Assembly: GCA_016714905.1 (NCBI GenBank)
Contig: JADKBW010000003.1
Span: forward strand, 1-20,000
Direction of reading: 5' to 3'
Length of the DNA: 20,000 nucleotides
Origin: Flavobacterium sp.
Lineage (GTDB): Bacteria; Bacteroidota; Bacteroidia; Flavobacteriales; Flavobacteriaceae
The first letter of the stretch is position 1. Every line of letters starts with the position of its first letter. Both the position numbers and the translations under genes were made by a program. The notes beneath the pieces were generated by a model. The model did not search any database and was not told the origin of the DNA. It worked only from the letters and a program-made list of their open reading frames with translations. Positions 14,474-20,000 of this stretch are shown piece by piece.

Positions 14474-15648
14474 ATGAAAAATAAATTTCTTTTAATTGCT
14501 TTCTTTACCACACTTTATTTTATCAATGCCCAAGAAAGAGTAATCACGACAGGAGTTCCTTTTCTTTTAGTAGCTGGCGATGCTCGTTCTGCAGGAATGG
14601 GTGATAATGAGTGGCATCTTCACCAGATTATATTCGCAACAATGGAATCCTTCCAAATATGCTTTTTCAAGTGATAAACAAGGTTTTTCAGTTGGATATA
14701 CGCCTTATTTGGTAGAATTAGTAAATGATATTTCGCTATCTCAAATCACCTACTTCAATAAATTTAACGAACGTCAGGCATTTTCAGGAAGTATTAGATA
14801 TTTCAGTTTAGGAGAAATTGAATTAAGAGAGAATATTGACGATCAAGCTGTTGTGGTTAAACCAGCAGAATATGCGCTTGACTTAGCTTTCGCAATGAAG
14901 CTTAGTGATTATTTTTCGATGTCTGTTGGCGGAAGGTTTATCCGTTCTAATTTGAGAATTCCAACTGCCGGTGCCAGTTCAGCTGCGGCTAATTCCTTTG
15001 CATTCGACGTGTCAGGTTTCCACCAATCAGAAGAAATGGCATTCGATAGTTTTAATGGAAAATTCAGATGGGGTTTTAATTTTCAAAATTTAGGACCAAA
15101 AATCAATTATGACAAATCAGTTGGAGATGAAGGCGCAAACTTCTTGCCTGCCAATATGCGTTTAGGGAGCAGGTTTGACTTTATCTTAGACGAATACAAT
15201 AAAGTAATTTTAAATGCAGAAGTTAGCAAATTATAGTCCAACCTTAGAGCCAAAACCATTGATACTGATGAAGATTGAATAGATCCGAAGAAGAAAAGCT
15301 GACTCTAAAAGCAATATTGATTATGACAAAATTGGCTGGGTTTCCGGTATTTTTAAATCATTCAACGATGCTCCGGGCGGATTTAGCGAGGAATTAAAAG
15401 AGTTAACCTATTCCGTAGGAACTGAGTATAATTACCAAGATTCATTTGCTTTTCGTTTGGGATATTTTTATGAGCATCCTGATAAAGGAGGAAGAAGATT
15501 CTATTCTTTAGGTGCTGGCTTTAAATACAATATTATTAAAGTGGATGTTTCTTATTTGTTTTCAGCATCGAGAGTGAAGAACCCGCTTGAAAATACTTTA
15601 CGATTCTCCCTAAGCTTTGCTTTTGGCGATAAGTATGACGAATTTTAG
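14474..15648 (+). pseudogene. porV: PorV (LptO), outer-membrane T9SS protein, with several frame breaks
   Basis: PorV is a FadL-like outer-membrane barrel that carries T9SS cargo from the translocon to PorU. Spread over three frames I read a signal peptide (MKNKFLLIAFFTTLYFINAQ), VPFLLVAGDARSAGMGD, then YSQQWNPSKYAFSSDKQGF and the barrel body to about 15235, and finally SGIFKSFNDAPGGF, LGYFYEHPDKGGRRFYSLGA and the closing LRFSLSFAFGDKYDEF. The total of about 391 codons is the normal size. Frames break near 14605 and 14630 (one base missing at each) and several times between about 15228 and 15300, including stops at 15234-15236 and 15274-15276. Everything else is well kept and the flanking genes are intact. 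I therefore think sequence errors are at least as likely as true loss. Confidence 0.85.
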
Positions 15649-15670
15649 AAATCAACAATTATAAATTAAG

Positions 15671-15708
15671 AATCCAAATTTCAACTTTAAGAAATTTGGA
15701 TTTTTTTT
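15671..15708 (+). terminator. Terminator after porV
   Basis: AATCCAAATTTC (15671-15682) pairs exactly with GAAATTTGGATT (15691-15702) around an 8-base loop, followed by a run of Ts to 15708. It closes the porU-porV unit before cdd. Confidence 0.9.
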
Positions 15709-15720
15709 CCCTTATAGCGT

Positions 15721-16203
15721 ATGAAAAACATAACAGTGTCTACCCAATTTACTGTGTTCGAGAATCTTCTAGAATTGCCTGAAGCCATAAGAGATCTGAT
15801 GGAACAAGCTGTTTCAATTCGAAAAAAAGCATACGCTCCATATTCCAAGTTCCGAGTTGGTGTCGCCATTCTTTTAGATAATGGAAAAGTAGTTTTAGGC
15901 TCCAATCAAGAAAACGCAGCCTATCCTTCTGGCTTATGTGCAGAGCGTGTGGCCATCTTTCAAGCTGGCGCTATTTATCCTGACAATAAGATTGTAAAAA
16001 TGGCGATTACCGCCGCTTCAGACAACAATCAAACTTCAGCTCCAATTCCACCTTGTGGCGCCTGCAGACAATCTATCGCTGAATATGAATTTAAGCAAGA
16101 TGAGCCAATCGAAATCTATTTTATGGGTGAAATTGGAGTCATTTACAAATCCGATTCGCTGAAAAATTTACTGCCATTTAGTTTCGATAAAAACTTCTTG
16201 TAG
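15721..16203 (+). CDS. cdd: Cytidine deaminase
   Basis: The enzyme converts cytidine and deoxycytidine to uridine forms in pyrimidine salvage, in the cytoplasm, using one zinc ion. The 160-residue protein shows YSKFRVGVAI near 41-50, the substrate segment NQENAAYPSGLCAER (62-76) with zinc ligand C73 and proton-shuttling E75, and the second zinc motif PCGACRQ with C112 and C115. Three cysteine ligands and this length mark the short tetrameric type. It lies just behind the porV terminator, with the start about 13 bases after the T-run, so its promoter is not obvious. In Flavobacterium cdd also lies between porV and pdhA. The C-terminus (SLKNLLPFSFDKNFL) is the typical LLP...F ending. Confidence 0.95.
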   Translation: MKNITVSTQFTVFENLLELPEAIRDLMEQAVSIRKKAYAPYSKFRVGVAILLDNGKVVLGSNQENAAYPSGLCAERVAIFQAGAIYPDNKIVKMAITAASDNNQTSAPIPPCGACRQSIAEYEFKQDEPIEIYFMGEIGVIYKSDSLKNLLPFSFDKNFL

Positions 16204-16251
16204 ATTCACAAAAATTCGTCTTTTTAATTTTACTTCTAACAAGGAATGTTT

Positions 16252-16259
16252 TACTTTTG
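16252..16259 (+). promoter_or_regulatory. Candidate -7 element upstream of pdhA
   Basis: TACTTTTG in the 131-base cdd-pdhA gap fits TAnnTTTG. No matching -33 TTG stands at the standard distance, so this is a weak call. It would give a leader of about 70 bases before the pdhA ATG. Confidence 0.35.
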
Positions 16260-16334
16260 CCTTTCGCAAATTTGTGTGAGGAAACTATTTTGCGTTCTAG
16301 TTAAATTAAATAGACACAAAAGAAAATTAGCCTA

Positions 16335-17333
16335 ATGAAAGAAGTTACAAAAGAGGTTTACTTGAAGTGGTATGAAGACATGCTGCTTTGGAGAAAATTT
16401 GAAGACAAACTAGCCGCTCTTTACATTCAACAAAAAGTAAGAGGATTTCTTCACTTATATAACGGACAGGAAGCAGTCTTAGCTGGTGCTTTACACGCTA
16501 TGGATTTGTCGAAAGATAAAATGATCACTGCGTACAGAAATCACGTTCAACCTATCGGGATGGGCGTTGATCCAAAAGCAGTCATGGCTGAGTTACTAGG
16601 AAAAGTAACCGGAACTTCCAAAGGAATGGGAGGTTCGATGCATATTTTCTCTAAAGAAAAAGGATTCTACGGAGGACACGGTATTGTAGGTGCTCAAATT
16701 CCGGTTGGTGCTGGAATTGCATTTGCCGACAAATATTTCAATACGGGTGGTGTTACTTTAACCTATTTTGGTGATGGTGCCGCGCGTCAAGGTTCTTTAC
16801 ACGAAGCTTTCAACATGGCGATGTTATGGAAACTTCCCGTTGTATTCATTGTAGAAAATAATGGATACGCCATGGGAACTTCTGTTGAAAGAACGGCAAA
16901 CCACACAGACATTTGGAAACTTGGATTGGGATATGAAATGCCATGTGGACCAGTAGACGGAATGAATCCTGTGAAAGTTGCTGAAGCCATGCACGAAGCT
17001 ATTGACAGAGCACGACGAGGTGATGGACCAACTTTCTTGGAAATGAAAACGTATCGATACAGAGGTCACTCGATGTCGGATGCGCAATTGTATCGTTCTA
17101 AAGACGAAGTGGAAGAATACAAAAAAATAGATCCAATTACGCAAGTTCTAGACGTAATCAAAGATCAGAAATATGCCACCGATGCAGAAATTGAAGCCAT
17201 CGACGAAAGAGTAAAAGACTTGGTGGAAGAATGCGCAACTTTTGCTGAAGAATCACCATTTCCAGAAGTACAACAACTTTATGACGTTGTTTACGAAGAA
17301 AAAAACTACCCATTTATTCCCCATAAACTATAA
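16335..17333 (+). CDS. pdhA: Pyruvate dehydrogenase E1 component, alpha subunit
   Basis: With the beta subunit it decarboxylates pyruvate on thiamine diphosphate and passes the acetyl group to the E2 lipoyl arm. The 332 residues contain the E1-alpha hallmarks: GQEAVLAG (44-51), YRNHVQPIGMG (67-77), GKGMGGSMH-type loop (96-103), GGHGIVGAQIPVGAG (113-127), the cofactor/Mg motif GDG...ENN (GDG 146-148, NN 175-176) and the conserved loop YRYRGHSMSD (about 239-248). Length is typical of heterotetrameric E1-alpha. The E2 gene starts 5 bases after its stop, so the two are co-transcribed. The beta subunit is not in the window and must be encoded elsewhere, as is usual in Flavobacteria. Confidence 0.95.
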   Translation: MKEVTKEVYLKWYEDMLLWRKFEDKLAALYIQQKVRGFLHLYNGQEAVLAGALHAMDLSKDKMITAYRNHVQPIGMGVDPKAVMAELLGKVTGTSKGMGGSMHIFSKEKGFYGGHGIVGAQIPVGAGIAFADKYFNTGGVTLTYFGDGAARQGSLHEAFNMAMLWKLPVVFIVENNGYAMGTSVERTANHTDIWKLGLGYEMPCGPVDGMNPVKVAEAMHEAIDRARRGDGPTFLEMKTYRYRGHSMSDAQLYRSKDEVEEYKKIDPITQVLDVIKDQKYATDAEIEAIDERVKDLVEECATFAEESPFPEVQQLYDVVYEEKNYPFIPHKL

Positions 17334-17338
17334 TCGAT

Positions 17339-18979
17339 ATGGCAAAAATTATCACGATGCCACGCTTGAGTGATACTATGACCGAAGGTGTTGTAGCAAA
17401 ATGGCTTAAGAAAGTGGGAGATAAAATTAGCGAAGGAGATATCTTAGCTGAAATTGAAACAGACAAAGCAACGATGGAATTTGAATCTTTCAATTCCGGA
17501 ACCCTTTTACATATTGGTATAAACGAAGGTGAAACCGCACCAGTTGATGCGCTTTTAGCCATCATCGGAACCGCTGGAGAAGACATCGCTCCTTTATTAA
17601 ATGCCTCAAAGCAAGCTGCTACAACCGCTACTCCAGTAGCAGAGGACAAGAAAGTTGAAGCTACTCCAATTACTGATAGCTCACAACCGGCAACCACTTT
17701 GCCAAAAGGAGTTGTCGTTGTAACCATGCCTCGTTTAAGCGACACCATGACTGACGGAACAGTTGCCTCTTGGTTGAAAAAAATTGGAGACAAAGTTTCA
17801 GAAGGTGATATTTTAGCTGAAATTGAAACGGATAAAGCCACCATGGAATTCGAATCGTTCAACGCTGGAACGCTATTGTTCATCGGCGTTAACGAAGGTG
17901 AAACTGCACCTGTCGATAGCGTACTTGCTATCATTGGACCTGCAGAAACTGATATTACAGGCATTGCTGAAAACTATAAAAAAGGAGGAGCAGCTACTCC
18001 AGCAAAAGAAGAAGCTAAAACTTCAACAGTTGTAACCGAAAAATCAGAAGAAGCTATTCAAGTAGTGTCTGACGGAAAAAGAATTTTCATTTCTCCTTTA
18101 GCTAAGAAAATTGCCGAAGAAAAAGGAATCAATATTGCGCAAGTGAAAGGTTCTGGAGAAAACGGACGTATCGTTAAAAGCGATATAGAAAACCATACGT
18201 CATCTTCACAAGTTGTCGCCCCGAACGTCGCACCAGTCGGCGGACAGGCAGTCGAGGGGCAACCGTCAACTGTTCAACCTTTCGTTCCTGCTGGAGAGAC
18301 TTTAACTGAAGAAATCAAAAACTCGCAAATGCGTAAAATCATTGCGAAACGTTTGTCTGAATCTATTTTCACCGCACCGCATTTCTACTTGACTATTGAA
18401 GTGGCAATGGATGAGGCGATGAAATCAAGAGCAACAATCAACACGATTCCAGATACCAAAGTTTCTTTCAACGATATGGTCATCAAAGCGTGTGCAATGG
18501 CGTTGAAAAAACATCCAAAAGTAAATTCACAATGGAGAGAAGACTCCATCCTTATCAACCACCACGTCAATGTTGGCGTTGCCGTTGCGGTAGAAGATGG
18601 ATTAGTGGTTCCTGTTTTACGATTTACAGATCAAATGAGTTTATCTCAAATCGGAAATAGCGTAAAAGATGTCGCTGGAAGAGCAAAATCGAAAAAATTA
18701 CAACCTGCAGAAATGGAAGGCAGTACTTTTACAGTTTCTAATCTAGGCATGTTTGGTATTTCAGAATTCACTTCTATTATCAATCAACCCAACTCGGCGA
18801 TTTTATCGGTGGGAGCAATCGAAGAAAAACCTGTCGTAAGAAACGGACAAATCGTGATTGGAAATACGATGAAAGTGACTTTAGCTTGCGATCACCGCAC
18901 GGTTGACGGTGCTACTGGCGCGCAATTCCTTCAAACATTAAGACAGTATTTGGAAAATCCGGTAACAATGTTAGCATAA
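17339..18979 (+). CDS. pdhC: Dihydrolipoamide acetyltransferase, E2 of pyruvate dehydrogenase
   Basis: E2 forms the core of the complex and transfers acetyl groups to CoA. The 546 residues hold two tandem lipoyl domains (about 1-80 and 124-203, lipoylated K43 and K166, each within ETDKATM), an E1/E3-binding domain (about 249-285, ISPLAKKIAEEKGI...GRIVKSDI), a proline/valine-rich linker, and the catalytic domain (about 320-546) with the active-site motif DHRTVDG (518-524, H519). The two lipoyl domains are very alike even at DNA level, a recent or gene-converted duplication. The linker at 18215-18272 is about 69% GC, unlike its surroundings. The start is 5 bases past pdhA. Operon with pdhA; a terminator follows. 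Confidence 0.95.
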   Translation: MAKIITMPRLSDTMTEGVVAKWLKKVGDKISEGDILAEIETDKATMEFESFNSGTLLHIGINEGETAPVDALLAIIGTAGEDIAPLLNASKQAATTATPVAEDKKVEATPITDSSQPATTLPKGVVVVTMPRLSDTMTDGTVASWLKKIGDKVSEGDILAEIETDKATMEFESFNAGTLLFIGVNEGETAPVDSVLAIIGPAETDITGIAENYKKGGAATPAKEEAKTSTVVTEKSEEAIQVVSDGKRIFISPLAKKIAEEKGINIAQVKGSGENGRIVKSDIENHTSSSQVVAPNVAPVGGQAVEGQPSTVQPFVPAGETLTEEIKNSQMRKIIAKRLSESIFTAPHFYLTIEVAMDEAMKSRATINTIPDTKVSFNDMVIKACAMALKKHPKVNSQWREDSILINHHVNVGVAVAVEDGLVVPVLRFTDQMSLSQIGNSVKDVAGRAKSKKLQPAEMEGSTFTVSNLGMFGISEFTSIINQPNSAILSVGAIEEKPVVRNGQIVIGNTMKVTLACDHRTVDGATGAQFLQTLRQYLENPVTMLA

Positions 18980-18990
18980 TGATTTCTCTT

Positions 18991-19056
18991 GCAATTCATT
19001 AAATTGCTTCAAAAAATACAAATTCCCGTTGTGATAGTTCAGAACGGGAATTTTTT
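18991..19056 (+). terminator. Terminator after pdhC
   Basis: AATTCCCGTT (19021-19030) pairs exactly with AACGGGAATT (19043-19052), with Ts through 19056. A smaller GCAATT/AATTGC hairpin (18991-18996 and 19002-19007) precedes it. Confidence 0.9.
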
Positions 19057-19084
19057 ATTTAATTTACAGTATAAATACCACTCC

Positions 19085-20000
19085 ATGAAAAAGCTAATTA
19101 CGCTATGTTTCTTATCAACCATTTTATCCTGCCAAAAGAAGGAAGTTGCTACTATTCGTCAATTCGTGAAAGATGAACATTCCTTCTCCAAACCCAATGA
19201 GGCTGTTGTCAAGCATTTGGATTTAGATATTAAAGTTGATTTTGAATCGCAATCTATTGCGGGAAAAGCAACCTGGACGATTGACAATACCTCCAAAGGT
19301 AAAGAAATTATCTTCGATGAAAACACGCTAAATATTACCAAAGTAACGCTTGGCGATGAGGAAAAAGAAACGAAATTCAGTCTTGGAACTGAAGTAGAAT
19401 TCCACGGCAAACCGCTTCACATTCAAATAGAACCCAACACCACGAAAGTCAATATCTATTATAACACCACCAAAGACGCGGTGGCCTTGCAATGGCTAAA
19501 ACCCGAACAAACCGCGGATAAAAAGAGACCTTTCTTATTCTCGCAAGGTCAAAGCATTTGGTCGCGAACATGGATTCCGTGTCAAGATTCTCCCGGAATT
19601 CGTTTCACCTACAACGCTAAAGTCACTGTTCCGAATGATTTGCTGGCAGTTATGAGTGCTACGAATTCCGAACAAAAAAACGAAACTGGAATCTATACTT
19701 TCAAACAAGATAAACCTATTCCATCATACTTAATGGCGATTGCGGTGGGCGATTTACAATTCAAATCCATCGACAACAGAACTGGAGTTTACGCCGAACC
19801 GTCTCAAATCAACAAAGCCCAATGGGAATTTGCAGAGTTGGGAAAAATGGTTCAAGTGGCGGAAAAACTCTACGGTCCATATCGCTGGGGACGTTATGAT
19901 GTGTTGGTATTGCCACCAAGTTTCCCTTATGGTGGTATGGAAAATCCAAACTTGACGTTCTTAACTCCAGGTTTATTGGCAGGCGATCGTTCCTTGACGA
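19085..20000 (+). CDS. M1 family metallo-aminopeptidase (LTA4 hydrolase-like), 5' part
   Basis: The frame from ATG 19085 is open through the right edge, giving the first 305 residues. The N-terminus (MKKLITLCFLSTILSCQKKE) is a lipoprotein signal with C16, so the protein is probably anchored on the periplasmic or surface side. The N-terminal beta domain follows the M1 pattern (VKHLDLDIKVDFESQSIAGKATWTIDN; FLFSQGQSIWSRTWIPCQDSPGIRFTY; PSYLMAIAVGDL). The exopeptidase motif is GGMENP (283-288), and its surround PYGGMENPNLTFLTPGLLAGDRSL is that of the leukotriene-A4-hydrolase-like group. The zinc motif HExxH...E lies outside the window. It would trim peptides from the amino end. It stands alone after the pdhC terminator. 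Confidence 0.93.
   Translation, partial: MKKLITLCFLSTILSCQKKEVATIRQFVKDEHSFSKPNEAVVKHLDLDIKVDFESQSIAGKATWTIDNTSKGKEIIFDENTLNITKVTLGDEEKETKFSLGTEVEFHGKPLHIQIEPNTTKVNIYYNTTKDAVALQWLKPEQTADKKRPFLFSQGQSIWSRTWIPCQDSPGIRFTYNAKVTVPNDLLAVMSATNSEQKNETGIYTFKQDKPIPSYLMAIAVGDLQFKSIDNRTGVYAEPSQINKAQWEFAELGKMVQVAEKLYGPYRWGRYDVLVLPPSFPYGGMENPNLTFLTPGLLAGDRSLT

Noticed and set aside
17339..17950. Tandem repeat or assembly duplication inside pdhC
   Set aside because: The duplicated stretch is two lipoyl domains, a normal E2 architecture; the copies differ at many positions, so it is not an assembly artefact.

Overview
The window comes from a low-GC Bacteroidetes genome, most likely Flavobacteriaceae and Flavobacterium-like. 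The order murF - gldJ (leftward) and porU - porV - cdd - pdhA - pdhC - M1 peptidase (rightward) is the gliding/type IX secretion neighbourhood I know from Flavobacterium. Shine-Dalgarno sequences are weak, and at least one promoter has the Bacteroidetes TTG-N19-TAnnTTTG form. All family names here are by recognition; no database search was possible.

Left part, about 1-7308, is accessory DNA. It ends in a tRNA 3' fragment (7288-7308) just before murF, so I read it as the end of a genomic island inserted in a tRNA gene. From left to right it holds: (a) an ATPase (5' end outside the window) butted against an HNH nuclease, a pair resembling Septu or restriction-associated ATPase/HNH defence modules; (b) about 1.3 kb without convincing genes but full of inverted repeats, including two copies of a module whose hairpin stems differ in sequence while pairing is kept; (c) two small cargo genes of a type seen in Bacteroidetes conjugative elements, the first (DUF6943-like) frameshifted; (d) a compact leftward five-gene operon: a 251-residue phage-like protein, a DUF5675 protein, a lipoprotein with ten D-x-G-G repeats, and two overlapping small membrane proteins; (e) a divergent 67-residue gene, with a direct repeat between it and the operon.

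Right part, 7346-20000, is core chromosome. murF makes the peptidoglycan precursor. gldJ encodes a gliding/T9SS lipoprotein and is divergent from porU (C25-type sortase of T9SS) and porV (its outer-membrane partner). Then come cytidine deaminase, the E1-alpha and E2 subunits of pyruvate dehydrogenase, and an M1 aminopeptidase cut by the window edge.

Four loci are broken by small frameshifts: the DUF6943-like gene, the DUF5675 gene, the 251-residue gene and porV. The three accessory ones are each repaired by one extra base in a short homopolymer, and porV needs several corrections. Homopolymer undercalls in the assembly explain this at least as well as real gene decay, and the reading frames here should be treated with that in mind.
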